In this document: positions 1 through 8,856 of the stretch, in pieces
How the letters are laid out: the number at the start of each line of letters is the position of its first letter
Numbering within the stretch: position 1 is the first letter of the stretch
From: a virus
Length of the DNA: 54,186 bases
Strand: one strand, 5' to 3'
IMG/VR virus record: IMGVR_UViG_3300032050_000178
Coordinates: 1-54,186 of that record
The notes under the pieces: generated by a model
Told to the model about the DNA's origin: nothing
The model's database searches: none
Seen by the model: only the letters and a program-made list of their open reading frames with translations
Program-made: the position numbers and the translations under genes

Positions 1-1
1 T

Positions 2-475
2 AAGAATGTTGTTAAGCTTGCTTTCTCCCCAAGTGCTACTGAAAGAGATAGCTTATACAAAGCAGGAATAAACCCAATTGTTACTTTCCCAGGTCAGGGT
101 ACTGTCTTGTTTGGTGATAAGACAATGCTATCAAGACCTTCAGCGTTTGATAGAATTAATGTACGTAGATTGTTTATCGTACTTGAAAAAGCTATCGCTG
201 TGGCTGCTAAGTACCAACTGTTTGAATTCAACGATGCGTTCACAAGAGCACAGTTTAGAAATCTTGTTGAGCCATTCTTGAGAGATGTTCAGGGTCGTCG
301 TGGTATTGTTGAGTTTAAGGTAGTATGCGATGACACAAATAACACTTCGGCAGTAATTGATAGAAATGAGTTTGTTGCTGACATCTTTGTCAAACCAGCT
401 CGTTCAATCAACTTTATCCAGTTGAATTTTATTGCAACTAGATCAGGTATTTCGTTCGAAGAAGTTGGAGCCTAA
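2..475 (+). CDS. 18: Tail sheath protein gp18, C-terminal part
   Basis: The reading frame is open from the window edge and ends at TAA 473-475, so only about the last 157 residues are present. They resemble the C-terminal domain of T4-like contractile sheath proteins: a GINP segment, then FPGQGTVLFGDKTM, then a long helix beginning near INVRRLFIVLEKAI, and a final strand region. The sheath polymer surrounds the tail tube and contracts to drive it through the envelope. The next gene is the tube protein, as in T4. A first ATG exists at 107, but similarity starts upstream of it, so the gene continues off the window. Confidence 0.9.
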   Translation, partial: KNVVKLAFSPSATERDSLYKAGINPIVTFPGQGTVLFGDKTMLSRPSAFDRINVRRLFIVLEKAIAVAAKYQLFEFNDAFTRAQFRNLVEPFLRDVQGRRGIVEFKVVCDDTNNTSAVIDRNEFVADIFVKPARSINFIQLNFIATRSGISFEEVGA

Positions 476-489
476 TAGGGAGAGAATAA

Positions 490-1062
490 ATGACAACATT
501 TAATATAGAGCGTTTTAAATCTGCTCTTACCAATGGTGGCGCTCGCCCTAATCAGTTTGCAGTTCAGTTATCATACCCTACGTATGTAACTAACCAAAGC
601 TTAGCTGTAGCGCGTTCACCGTTCTTAGTTAGTGTAGCAGAATTACCAGGTCAGACTGTTAATCCTGCGGTAGTGCAGTATAGAGGTCGTGAAGTTAAGT
701 TTGTAGGTGATCGTATCTACGCACCATGGACCATTACAGTTCTAAACGATTCTGAAATGTCCATTAGAACAGCCATCGAGCAGTGGATGGGAGGTATGGA
801 AGACTATGCGTCTAAGATTGGTCGTATGGAACCTTCTACATACATGCGTGACTTCGATGTATTCCAACTAGATAGAAATGGAAACATTTTAAAGTCATAC
901 AAGCTTGTAAATGCATTCCCAATTGAATTATCTCCTGTTGGTCTAGACTTCGGTGCTAATGATCAGATCTCGTCCTTTACAGTGACTTGGACTTATCAGC
1001 ACTTTACCACATCGAGCAATCCATTGGGTAGCATTATTGATTTTGGTAGAATTTTTAGATAA
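490..1062 (+). CDS. 19: Tail tube protein gp19
   Basis: This 190-residue protein has the length and layout of the T4 gp19 tube subunit, which stacks as hexameric rings to form the DNA conduit inside the sheath. Visible family signs are the N-terminal RFKSAL and GGARPNQFAVQLSYP region and the later YAPWTITVLND and MRDFDVFQLDRNG segments. A Shine-Dalgarno (SD) sequence GGGAGAG lies 5-12 bases before ATG 490. It sits between sheath and portal, the T4 order. A second tube-like protein is encoded at 8251. Confidence 0.92.
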   Translation: MTTFNIERFKSALTNGGARPNQFAVQLSYPTYVTNQSLAVARSPFLVSVAELPGQTVNPAVVQYRGREVKFVGDRIYAPWTITVLNDSEMSIRTAIEQWMGGMEDYASKIGRMEPSTYMRDFDVFQLDRNGNILKSYKLVNAFPIELSPVGLDFGANDQISSFTVTWTYQHFTTSSNPLGSIIDFGRIFR

Positions 1063-1080
1063 TATTTTTTATATAATTTA

Positions 1081-2625
1081 ATGGCTATTACACTATTTGG
1101 CTTTACTATTGGTCGTGACAATAGGCAGCAGGAGTTAAAGAATCAATCTTATATAACTCCTGTTGCTGAAGATGGTGCTTCTACTGTATCTGCAGGGGGC
1201 TATTATGGCACGTATGTAGATATCGACGCATCTGCGAGATCCGAGTCTGAATTAATAACACGTTATAGAGATATAGCTAACTACCCTGATGTAGATACGG
1301 CGGTAGAAGAAATTGTTGCAGAGGCTATCGCCGCTGTTGACGACGAGCCGCCAGTATCTATTAATATAGATAATTTAGATTTAGATGAAAGTATTAAAGA
1401 TACTATTAAAGAAGAGTTTGATGAAATACTAAGCTTACTTGACTTCAATGATAAAGGTCATGATATTTTTAGAAGATGGTATATTGATGGAAGAGTATAT
1501 TATCAAAAAGTAATCAATACAGCTCAACCTAAAAAAGGTATTCAAGAGTTAAGATATATTGACCCGCGTAAGATTAGAAAAGTACGTGAGGTACAAAAAG
1601 AAAAAACAAAAGACGGGGTAGAGTTAGTTAAGAAGATCGATGAGTTCTTCGTCTACAACGAAAAAGGAATTAGTGTAACACCTGGTTATGCTCCATCTAA
1701 CAACCAAGGTGCGGGTATTAGAATTTCTGTAGATGCTATTGCATTCTGTCCTTCAGGTCTTTTAGATCTAGATAGGAATGTAGTCTTAGGTTATTTGAAC
1801 AAAGCAATTAAACCTGTGAATCAGCTAAAGATGATGGCTGATTCTCTTGTCATTTATAGACTAGCAAGAGCTCCGGAAAGAAGAATATTTTATATCGATA
1901 TCGGTAACCTTCCAAAGCAGAAGGCCGAGCAGTACATGAAAGATATCATGAATCGATATAGAAACAAAATCGTCTATGATTCTACTACAGGTGAGATTAA
2001 AGACGATCGTAAGTTTATGACCATGTTAGAAGATTTTTGGCTTCCCCGAAGAGAGGGTGGTCGAGGTACCGAGATCACCACTTTACCGGGTGGTGAAAAT
2101 CTCGGTCAGATACAAGACATTGAGTTCTTCCAAAATAAAGTTTATCAAGCATTGAATGTACCTGCTTCAAGATTTAAAGAAGGTAATGGTTTTAATTTCG
2201 GTCGTCAGGCTGAAATTAGTAGAGACGAATTAAAGTTCTCTAAATTTGTAAATCGTCTACGCAAAAAGTTTAATGAGTTGTTTGACGACTTACTTAAGAC
2301 CCAATTACTTCTTAAAGGTGTTATTGTAGAAGAAGATTGGCAGACGATAAAAGAAAAAATTCAATATCGTTATGCACAAGATCAGTATTATCAAGAAATG
2401 AAAGATGCTGAAAATCTTCGCAATAGAATGGACGTATTAAATCAAATGACACCTTATGTTGGTACATATTATAGTATGCAGTATGTACGTAAAAAAGTTT
2501 TACGTTTAACTGATGAAGAGATTGATAATATTAAACAACAAAATATGGAAGAACCTCCATCAGTTATGCCTGGTGCACCAGGTTCAGAACAAGCCGCCGC
2601 ATTAAGCGGCGAAGTAAATCAGTAA
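1081..2625 (+). CDS. 20: Portal vertex protein gp20
   Basis: The 514-residue protein matches T4-like portal proteins in length and content. The portal is a dodecameric ring at one capsid vertex that nucleates prohead assembly, conducts DNA during packaging and joins the neck. Recognisable stretches are the N-terminal ITRYRDIANYPDVDTAVEEI, ELRYIDPRKIRKVREV, the central DRNVVLGYLNKAIKPVNQLK and LPGGENLGQIQDIEFFQNK. The C-terminus is acidic and proline-rich. There is no clear SD before ATG 1081, only an AT-rich tract. Confidence 0.95.
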   Translation: MAITLFGFTIGRDNRQQELKNQSYITPVAEDGASTVSAGGYYGTYVDIDASARSESELITRYRDIANYPDVDTAVEEIVAEAIAAVDDEPPVSINIDNLDLDESIKDTIKEEFDEILSLLDFNDKGHDIFRRWYIDGRVYYQKVINTAQPKKGIQELRYIDPRKIRKVREVQKEKTKDGVELVKKIDEFFVYNEKGISVTPGYAPSNNQGAGIRISVDAIAFCPSGLLDLDRNVVLGYLNKAIKPVNQLKMMADSLVIYRLARAPERRIFYIDIGNLPKQKAEQYMKDIMNRYRNKIVYDSTTGEIKDDRKFMTMLEDFWLPRREGGRGTEITTLPGGENLGQIQDIEFFQNKVYQALNVPASRFKEGNGFNFGRQAEISRDELKFSKFVNRLRKKFNELFDDLLKTQLLLKGVIVEEDWQTIKEKIQYRYAQDQYYQEMKDAENLRNRMDVLNQMTPYVGTYYSMQYVRKKVLRLTDEEIDNIKQQNMEEPPSVMPGAPGSEQAAALSGEVNQ

Positions 2626-2633
2626 TATAAATA
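2626..2633 (+). promoter_or_regulatory. Late promoter box TATAAATA
   Basis: This is an exact match to the T4 late-promoter element read by the gp55 sigma factor, which is encoded here at 12112. It lies 26 bases before the GTG start of the gp67-like gene and just after the portal stop codon. Confidence 0.75.
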
Positions 2634-2658
2634 TTATATAATTTTTCAAGGAGTTATT

Positions 2659-2892
2659 GTGGAAAACGCAGACATTATTAACAAAATGATTGATGACATC
2701 CTTAACGGTGATAACGTTGAAGCAGAGCAAGGTGTTAATGCCGTTCTTGCTAGTAAGATTTCAAGTGCATTAGATGACCGTAAGGTAGAAATTGCACAAT
2801 CAATTTACGGAAAAAAAGACGATGAAGTTTCGCAGGAAGACTTACCTGAAGAAGAAATTGATGTTGAAGAAGATACGACAGAGGTCGAGTAA
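2659..2892 (+). CDS. 67: Prohead core protein gp67-like
   Basis: A 77-residue, strongly acidic peptide with a Glu/Asp-rich C-terminus, placed between portal and protease genes exactly where T4 has gene 67. In T4, gp67 is a minor scaffold-core component cleaved by gp21. The start is GTG 2659, supported by SD AAGGAG at 2649-2654 with 4-5 bases of spacing. Sequence similarity alone is weak because the protein is short and compositionally biased, so the call leans on position, size and charge. Confidence 0.7.
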   Translation: MENADIINKMIDDILNGDNVEAEQGVNAVLASKISSALDDRKVEIAQSIYGKKDDEVSQEDLPEEEIDVEEDTTEVE

Positions 2893-2900
2893 AGGCTAAC

Positions 2901-4586
2901 ATGGCAATTAATTTTCTAAACCTTAGAGCATCGCTGGAAGAAAAAACATTAACACCAGCAGAAAAGAAAAAGCGCGAAGAAGTAGCTAAGGCTATTGAGC
3001 GTGAAAATCCAAACATGCCTATGGGTATGAAAATGGCTATTGCTACAAAGACAGCCAAGCGTGTTGCAGAAGAGACAAAATATTATTCTTTAGTACATAA
3101 AGCTACTAATAAGGTTTTAAGTACCCATAAAGATCTAGAATCCGCTAAAGACGAACACCGAGGTATGGATCAAGGTGAGCGAGCTCACTATCGTATTGCC
3201 ACGTCAACTAAAGAACCAAAGACATGGAATATGAAAGAAGAGTTAGATGAATTAAATCAAATGACTCTCCAGCGTTATGCATCTAAAGCTTATAGAGTTG
3301 GTATGCAAGGTGGTCCTAAATCAGCTAAGCATTTAGCTGGTGCACAAAGAGCAAAAGAAAAATTAAAGTATGGTGATTATAGCGAAGAAGTTGAACAAGT
3401 TGACGAGTTAAAACAGTCTACTGTTAAAAGTTATATGAACAAATCTATTTCAGACTTTGGTCATCAAAACTTTATGAGCCGTGTTGGTAAAGGCTCCGAT
3501 AAAGAAACTGCTACCAGAAAAGCCAAGAATAGATCCCTAGGTATCGAACGAGCAAATAAAAAAGTTGTCGGCGAAGATTTAGAACAAGTCGATGAAGTCT
3601 CTAAGAAGACAGCCTTAAGTTATATTCAAAAGAAAGTATCTCAGATTGCAAAACGGCCTGGTGAAGCTATGTTATATACCACCAAGATGACCGGTAAAGA
3701 TTATTCGAATTTAAAAAAAGCATATAAGCGTGCTGGAGTTAAAGAAGAATTTGAAATTTCTGAAGCTTATACTGAAGACGATATTGCCAATGGTGGTACA
3801 GTCATATACAAGCACCAAGGCAAACATTATATGAGCAAAGTTTCTCATAAAACAGGTGGTGGTGCCGGCACCAAAATTCATACTACATCATCCTTAGGTC
3901 ATGTAGTACCTTTACATAACGTAGTTTCCACAGACGCTTCAGATTGGAACACTTATAAAAACAGACCTGTTAAAGAAGAATTTGAACTTGACGAAGCCAG
4001 TCAGTTTCCATCTAAAGAGCATGCTATTAAATATGCTAAAGAAAAAGTAAAGACACATAAGGACTCCGACGATGGCATTGAAGTATATTCTATGCCTAGT
4101 GGTGGAGCTAGAGTAGTACATACTATGAATAGTCAAGGCCGTCAACAGGTATTAAAAGGTGGCGGTAAAAAAGTAACTACAGTTACACGCGAACAAGTTG
4201 AGTTAGATGAAGCTGGACCTTTTTCTTATGGTATGAAGCCTCCTAGAAAAGGTACCATAGCTTATAATGCTATGATGAAGCGTAAAGAGCAAGAAAAAGG
4301 TAAACAACCTATTGAACCAAAAGATCAAATGGTTGGTATAGCTAAAAAATTAACTAAAGAAGAAGACACTCACTATTGTGCCAAGCATGTATACTCAGAG
4401 CTGTTTGGTGAAGGTCAAGTTGTTGAAGGTGATCATGCTGAGCCAAATGAAGACGGTCACGTAGAGTGGTACAACGTACAATTCGAACATGGTATTGAAA
4501 AAGTATTTACTGAAGATATCGAAATTATGATGGCAGAATATCATGCTAATCATAAACGCAAAAAGAGAATGACAAATGGCAGATAA
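2901..4586 (+). CDS. Large prohead-core or internal protein at the gp68 position
   Basis: This 561-residue, lysine- and glutamate-rich protein occupies the gene 68 slot between gp67 and gp21 but is about four times longer than T4 gp68 (141 aa). A motif recurs: acidic EEVEQVDEL-like blocks near residues 114, 162, 225, 282, 359 and 431. The first three are each followed by a basic Y/M-rich helix (LQRYASKAY, VKSYMNKSI, LSYIQKKVS). Such acidic sites resemble the (L/I)-X-E context cut by the gp21 protease. I infer a core protein processed into several internal peptides. The N-terminal KREEVAKAIERENPNMPMGMKM segment is typical of T4-like gp68 relatives in aquatic phages. Exact function is unknown. 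Confidence 0.6.
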   Translation: MAINFLNLRASLEEKTLTPAEKKKREEVAKAIERENPNMPMGMKMAIATKTAKRVAEETKYYSLVHKATNKVLSTHKDLESAKDEHRGMDQGERAHYRIATSTKEPKTWNMKEELDELNQMTLQRYASKAYRVGMQGGPKSAKHLAGAQRAKEKLKYGDYSEEVEQVDELKQSTVKSYMNKSISDFGHQNFMSRVGKGSDKETATRKAKNRSLGIERANKKVVGEDLEQVDEVSKKTALSYIQKKVSQIAKRPGEAMLYTTKMTGKDYSNLKKAYKRAGVKEEFEISEAYTEDDIANGGTVIYKHQGKHYMSKVSHKTGGGAGTKIHTTSSLGHVVPLHNVVSTDASDWNTYKNRPVKEEFELDEASQFPSKEHAIKYAKEKVKTHKDSDDGIEVYSMPSGGARVVHTMNSQGRQQVLKGGGKKVTTVTREQVELDEAGPFSYGMKPPRKGTIAYNAMMKRKEQEKGKQPIEPKDQMVGIAKKLTKEEDTHYCAKHVYSELFGEGQVVEGDHAEPNEDGHVEWYNVQFEHGIEKVFTEDIEIMMAEYHANHKRKKRMTNGR

Positions 4587-4968
4587 ACATATTTTAAAAA
4601 ATACTCGCAGACAAGCTGCGGTAAAAGTATCTGGCACCGGTAGTGCAACTATCAGTGTCCAAGAACTAGCGTATGGTGATCAAACTATCACTACAGCTAA
4701 TCTTCAGTTAATGCTAACCGATGCGTCTTTTATGACATTAGCTAACGGTAATGTTACACGCAACGGTAACTTAATTTTAGTTATGCCAGCCGGTTCTGCT
4801 GATACTCTCACATTTACAAATGACCTAGGGGTTCATCTTAACGAACAAGCAAATGCTAACGTTGTAGTTAACCTAGGTGCGTCTGAAGGTGTCGTTATTC
4901 TTCAATTCTCTAAGGGTGATGGATACAACGATCCTAACAGACAAAATCAAGGACCAGGCTCACTATGA
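4576..4968 (+). CDS. Hypothetical structural-region protein
   Basis: A 130-residue protein rich in Thr, Asn, Ala and Val with predicted beta-strand character and a disordered Asn/Gln/Gly-rich C-terminus (DPNRQNQGPGSL). It overlaps the previous gene by 11 bases and the protease gene by 4, so it is translationally coupled inside the head operon. No catalytic motif is visible. The position suggests a virion component, perhaps a head decoration or internal protein, but this is inference. Confidence 0.7.
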   Translation: MADKHILKNTRRQAAVKVSGTGSATISVQELAYGDQTITTANLQLMLTDASFMTLANGNVTRNGNLILVMPAGSADTLTFTNDLGVHLNEQANANVVVNLGASEGVVILQFSKGDGYNDPNRQNQGPGSL

Positions 4969-5612
4969 AACTAATTACTGAAACAGTTCAGGACGTTAAG
5001 TTCCTTACCGAAGCTAGAGAAGACGGTAGAAAGAATTTTTACATCGAAGGTATCTTCGGTCAGTCCGATAAAGAAAATAAAAACGGTAGAATCTATGGCT
5101 CTAACTTAATGGAGCGTGAGGTCGGTAAGTATCAAGACCTTATTAACGAAAGACGTTCATTAGGTGAATTAGGTCATCCTCCTAATCCTTCCGTTAATTT
5201 AGATAAAGTATCACATTTAATTACCAAGTTAGAAATGAATGGTAAAGATGTGTATGGTAAGGCAAAAATTTTAGAAACTCCTATGGGTAATATTGCTCGT
5301 AATCTAATTGAGAACGAGGTTCGTTTAGGAGTATCTACGCGTGGTCTGGGTTCATTAAAAGCTAATAAACAAGGCGTTAATGAAGTACAAGACGATTTTC
5401 ATTTAGTTACAGTGGATATCGTTGCTGATCCTTCTGCACCAGATGCTTTTGTACAAGGCATTATGGAGTCTGCAGAGTGGATTTTAGAAAACGGAGTTTG
5501 GAAAGCTGTACAAGTTGAACAAGCTCAGAAGGCGATTAAAAAGGCTTCAAAAACCGAATTAGCAGATACAAAATTGCGTGTTTTTGAATCATTTTTAAGA
5601 ACTATCAAGTAA
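4965..5612 (+). CDS. 21: Prohead maturation protease gp21
   Basis: The 215-residue protein is a T4-type capsid-maturation serine protease. Motifs seen are the YIEGIFGQSDKENKNGRIY start, GELGHP with the catalytic His at residue 71, and GVSTRGLGS with the catalytic Ser at residue 124, followed by VTVDIVADPSAPDAFV. It cleaves scaffold, core and capsid proteins in the prohead. The gene starts with an ATGA overlap on its upstream neighbour and precedes its main substrates gp22 and gp23. Confidence 0.95.
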   Translation: MKLITETVQDVKFLTEAREDGRKNFYIEGIFGQSDKENKNGRIYGSNLMEREVGKYQDLINERRSLGELGHPPNPSVNLDKVSHLITKLEMNGKDVYGKAKILETPMGNIARNLIENEVRLGVSTRGLGSLKANKQGVNEVQDDFHLVTVDIVADPSAPDAFVQGIMESAEWILENGVWKAVQVEQAQKAIKKASKTELADTKLRVFESFLRTIK

Positions 5613-5620
5613 CTAATCTT

Positions 5621-5628
5621 TATAAATA
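5621..5628 (+). promoter_or_regulatory. Late promoter box TATAAATA
   Basis: Exact T4-type late box, 33 bases before the scaffold gene start (5662), with an SD (AGGAG) in between. It lets scaffold and capsid genes be transcribed late by the gp55 holoenzyme. Confidence 0.75.
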
Positions 5629-5661
5629 TTAATTGTTAAAACAAACTCTTAGGAGATCAGG

Positions 5662-6765
5662 ATGTCAGTCGAAGCTAAAATTAAAGAATTGCTATCTCGT
5701 GCAAACGAGCAGAAGCAATTGACTGAAGAGTCTGCAGAAAACCTAAATGCAGCTGGCTATGGTGATGCCGGCAGCAAAGCAGCTAGTAGCGCGAAGAAAG
5801 ACACTTCTAAAGCTGGTCAGGCTGCCATTGCTGGTGATACCACTCAACCTAAGCAAGGTTCATCTGAAGATCCTTCCATGGAAAAACTAGACGATTTAGA
5901 GCCAGGTAAAACTGCTTCTTCTAAAATGTCTAAAGAGCCAAACACTCTTAACACAAAGGGTGATGCTAAGTCTGTAAAGACTCAAGCAATGGAAGAAGAA
6001 GAACATGACGAAGAAGTTATCGTTGAAGAAGAGGAAGAAGCACTAGATGTTAGTGCTGAACTAAACTCTATCTTCGGTGAAGAACTATCAGAAGAATTTA
6101 AATCAAAAGCTACTTCTATTTTCGAAGCAGCAGTTATTGCAAGAGTTAATTCCGAAATGGATAAAGTAGTTGCAAAGCTAGAAGAGCAAGCAGCTGCTGA
6201 ATTAGCAACATTTAAAGAGACAATCGTTGAGAAGGTTGACGGTTATCTTAATTATGTTGTTGAGCAATGGATGGAAGAAAACCAAGTTGCTATTGACTCT
6301 GGTTTAAGAACAGAGATTGCTGAAGACTTTATTTCTGGTCTTAAGAACTTATTTGTTGAACATTACATCGAAGTACCTGAAGAGAAGTATGATGTGATGG
6401 ATGAACTTCAGACTAAGACTGAAGAACTAGAAAGCAAGTTAAATGAATCTATTGATGCAAATATTGAGCTCGCAAAAGAATTAGAAGAACTAAAAGCTTC
6501 TAAGATTTTTGAAGAGCAAACCAAAGGTTTAGCCGACACTGAAGTTGCAAAACTTAAGAAGTTAGTGGAAGGTATTGACTTTGGTTCAGAAGATCTCTAC
6601 CGTGAGAAAATTTCAGTTATTAAAGAAAATTATTTCCCTAAAGCTGCAAAGAATTCTCCAGAGAAAATGCTCGTTGAAGAAAGTGGTACAACACCTACTT
6701 TCAACAGTAACGATCCAATGGCTAAGTACGTTCAGAGCTTATCAAGAACCGTCAAGTCACGTTAA
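5662..6765 (+). CDS. 22: Prohead scaffold protein gp22
   Basis: The 367-residue protein is the major scaffold around which the capsid assembles and which gp21 later degrades. It is highly acidic and helical. A low-complexity Ala/Ser/Lys region covers residues 30-110, a Glu run (EEEEHDEEVIVEEEEEALDV) follows, and coiled-coil stretches come near residues 245-280. The C-terminal ending NDPMAKYVQSLSRTVKSR is characteristic of T4-like gp22. SD AGGAG precedes ATG 5662. Confidence 0.93.
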   Translation: MSVEAKIKELLSRANEQKQLTEESAENLNAAGYGDAGSKAASSAKKDTSKAGQAAIAGDTTQPKQGSSEDPSMEKLDDLEPGKTASSKMSKEPNTLNTKGDAKSVKTQAMEEEEHDEEVIVEEEEEALDVSAELNSIFGEELSEEFKSKATSIFEAAVIARVNSEMDKVVAKLEEQAAAELATFKETIVEKVDGYLNYVVEQWMEENQVAIDSGLRTEIAEDFISGLKNLFVEHYIEVPEEKYDVMDELQTKTEELESKLNESIDANIELAKELEELKASKIFEEQTKGLADTEVAKLKKLVEGIDFGSEDLYREKISVIKENYFPKAAKNSPEKMLVEESGTTPTFNSNDPMAKYVQSLSRTVKSR

Positions 6766-6767
6766 TT

Positions 6768-6775
6768 TATAAATA
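6768..6775 (+). promoter_or_regulatory. Late promoter box TATAAATA
   Basis: Exact late box 30 bases before the major capsid gene, followed by a strong SD (AAAGGAG) at 6793-6799. This is the expected architecture for the most highly expressed late gene. Confidence 0.8.
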
Positions 6776-6804
6776 ATAAAACATTTCCATAAAAGGAGAA
6801 GGTA

Positions 6805-8136
6805 ATGTACCTATCAGAACAACTTCAGGAAAAGTGGGGCAAGATCCTAAACCACGAAGATCTTCCTGAAATTAAAGATCAATATAAGAAGTCGGTTACC
6901 GCCGTTCTTCTTGAAAACCAAGAGAAAGCTCTTCGTGAAGAGCGTGCAATGTTGCAAGAAGCAGCACCTGCAAACAACATTTCTGACACAGCTGGTATCG
7001 ACAAGTATGACCCAATTCTTATTGGTCTAGTTCGTCGTGCAATGCCTAACTTAATGGCATATGACATTTGCGGTGTTCAGCCAATGACTGGTCCTACAGG
7101 TCTAATTTTTGCAATGCGTTCCGTATACGGTAACGTTCGTACAGATTCAGGTCTAACTGAAGCTCTATACAACGAAGCTGATACCGACTTCTCGTCTTCA
7201 GGTTACGATACAGCATACGCTGGTACAGCTAAGAACGGTTCACACACTGGTTCAAACCCAGTTGATGGTTCTTACACAACTGGTGGTGGTATGACCACAG
7301 CTGAAGCAGAAGCTTTAGGTGATGCTTCTACTAACAACTTCGGTTCAATGGCATTTGCTATTGACAAGACAACTGTTACAGCTCGTTCACGTGCTCTAAA
7401 AGCTGAGTACACTCTAGAATTAGCACAAGACTTAAAAGCAGTTCATGGTCTTGACGCTGAGTCAGAGTTATCAAACATTCTTTCACAAGAAATTATGTTT
7501 GAAATCAACCGTGAAGTAGTTCGTACAATCTACAAAGTTGCTAAGCCAGGTTCACCTGCTACAGCAACAGCTGGTACCTTTAACCTAGATGTTGACTCAA
7601 ATGGCCGTTGGTCTGTTGAGCGCTTCAAGGGTCTCTTATTCAACATCGAGCGTGATGCTAATCACATCGGTCAAGACACCCGTAGAGGGAAAGGTAACTT
7701 CATCGTATGTTCAGCTGACGTAGCTTCTGCATTGTCAATGGCTGGCGTACTTGACTACGCACCTGCTCTATCAACTAACTTAAACGTTGATGACACAGGT
7801 AACACTTTTGCTGGTATCCTAAACGGTCGTTATCGTGTCTACATCGACCCATATTCAGCTAACCTAGGTGCTGCATCGCAGTTCTACGTTGTTGGTTATA
7901 AGGGTACTTCACCATATGACGCAGGTATGTTCTACTGCCCATATGTTCCTCTACAGATGGTTCGTGCAGTTGATCCTAGCAGCTTCCAGCCAAAGATTGG
8001 CTTCAAGACTCGTTACGGTATGATTGCTAACCCATATGTAACAACTAACGCTAATAGTGCAGTTGCAGATACAGATACATTTACTGCAAACCGTAACCAG
8101 TACTATCGTCGTACTAAGGTTGTAAACTTAATGTAA
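6805..8136 (+). CDS. 23: Major capsid protein gp23
   Basis: The 443-residue HK97-fold capsid subunit of T4-like phages. Family segments include YLSEQLQEKWGKILNHEDLP at the N-terminus, IDKYDPILIGLVRRAMPNLMAYDICGVQPMTGPTGLIFAMR, SRALKAEYTLELAQDLKAVHGLDAESEL and RVYIDPYSANL. The N-terminal ~60 residues form the delta region normally removed by gp21. Codon use is cleaner than in neighbouring genes, consistent with high expression. A strong terminator follows. Confidence 0.98.
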   Translation: MYLSEQLQEKWGKILNHEDLPEIKDQYKKSVTAVLLENQEKALREERAMLQEAAPANNISDTAGIDKYDPILIGLVRRAMPNLMAYDICGVQPMTGPTGLIFAMRSVYGNVRTDSGLTEALYNEADTDFSSSGYDTAYAGTAKNGSHTGSNPVDGSYTTGGGMTTAEAEALGDASTNNFGSMAFAIDKTTVTARSRALKAEYTLELAQDLKAVHGLDAESELSNILSQEIMFEINREVVRTIYKVAKPGSPATATAGTFNLDVDSNGRWSVERFKGLLFNIERDANHIGQDTRRGKGNFIVCSADVASALSMAGVLDYAPALSTNLNVDDTGNTFAGILNGRYRVYIDPYSANLGAASQFYVVGYKGTSPYDAGMFYCPYVPLQMVRAVDPSSFQPKIGFKTRYGMIANPYVTTNANSAVADTDTFTANRNQYYRRTKVVNLM

Positions 8137-8182
8137 TCTAGCTCTGCGGGGCTAGAAAGTAACCGACATAGATCGGGTTTAA

Positions 8183-8207
8183 GAGGGCCTTCGGGCCCTC
8201 TTTTTTT
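8183..8207 (+). terminator. Rho-independent terminator after gp23
   Basis: A 7-bp stem GAGGGCC/GGCCCTC closes a TTCG tetraloop and is followed by seven T residues (8201-8207). It is a textbook terminator. An additional weak hairpin (CTAGC/GCTAG) lies just before it, immediately after the gp23 stop. Confidence 0.92.
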
Positions 8208-8210
8208 ATG

Positions 8211-8218
8211 GATAAATA
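8211..8218 (+). promoter_or_regulatory. Variant late promoter box GATAAATA
   Basis: One mismatch to TATAAATA, directly after the gp23 terminator and 33 bases before the next structural gene. That spacing matches the other late boxes in this window. The same GATAAATA variant occurs on the minus strand before the putative lysis genes (29439-29446). Confidence 0.5.
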
Positions 8219-8250
8219 TATAAAAGTACTAAAAAGGATGGATTTTTTTC

Positions 8251-8838
8251 ATGTTTACTACTAATATAGCAGAGTTAAAAGAGTCTATTAGTTCCGGTCC
8301 TCCGGTAGTATATAATTACTTACGTCCTAATGCGTTTAGATTCGTAATTAAGGATTTACCCAGAGTGGCTTACACTTGTCAATCGGCTAATTTACCGCAA
8401 CTGGCATTAGGTTCAGCAATTCAACCTACACCTTTTGTAGACGTTCCTGTTTTTGGTGATAAGTTAGGTTACGGTGATTTTGCTATTAGGTTCCTAATTG
8501 CAGAAGATATGTCAAATTATCTGGAATTATTGGAATGGATGATTGCACTTGGCTTCCCTAACAACTATAATGATTATAGTGCATTTGTAGGTGAAAGGCT
8601 AAACCGTTTTCCATTTGTTTCAGCAGATGGTACTAGATCAACTGGAGGTATAGCTTATTCTGATGCAACGTTAACTATCTTAGATAGTAATAATATACCA
8701 AAAACAGAAATATTATTTAAGGACACATTCCCAGTTTCAGTTGAAGCATTAGATTTTGATATAACGTCGAGTAGTGTAGAATATTTTGTAGGAATCGCTT
8801 CATTTAAATATACGACATTTGAAGTGAAAACACTTTAA
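8251..8838 (+). CDS. Tail-tube-like (gp19 superfamily) structural protein
   Basis: The 195-residue protein resembles T4-like tube or tube-initiator proteins: YLRPNAFRFVIKDLPRVAY near residues 23-41, ANLPQLALGSAIQPTPFVDVP, and EDMSNYLELLEWMIALGFP near 90-108. The order (N-terminal strand, probe loop, LEWM helix) parallels the gp19 at 490. It could be a paralogous tube-end or baseplate-proximal protein. SD AAAAGG lies somewhat far upstream of ATG 8251. Function beyond the fold is inferred. Confidence 0.7.
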   Translation: MFTTNIAELKESISSGPPVVYNYLRPNAFRFVIKDLPRVAYTCQSANLPQLALGSAIQPTPFVDVPVFGDKLGYGDFAIRFLIAEDMSNYLELLEWMIALGFPNNYNDYSAFVGERLNRFPFVSADGTRSTGGIAYSDATLTILDSNNIPKTEILFKDTFPVSVEALDFDITSSSVEYFVGIASFKYTTFEVKTL

Positions 8839-8856
8839 TTTTTTATTGGAGTTATT

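Noticed and set aside
2750-3058. 102-residue minus-strand frame across the gp67/gp68 junction
   Set aside because: Antisense shadow of acidic coding sequence with Phe/Leu-rich composition, no ribosome site, no family pattern.
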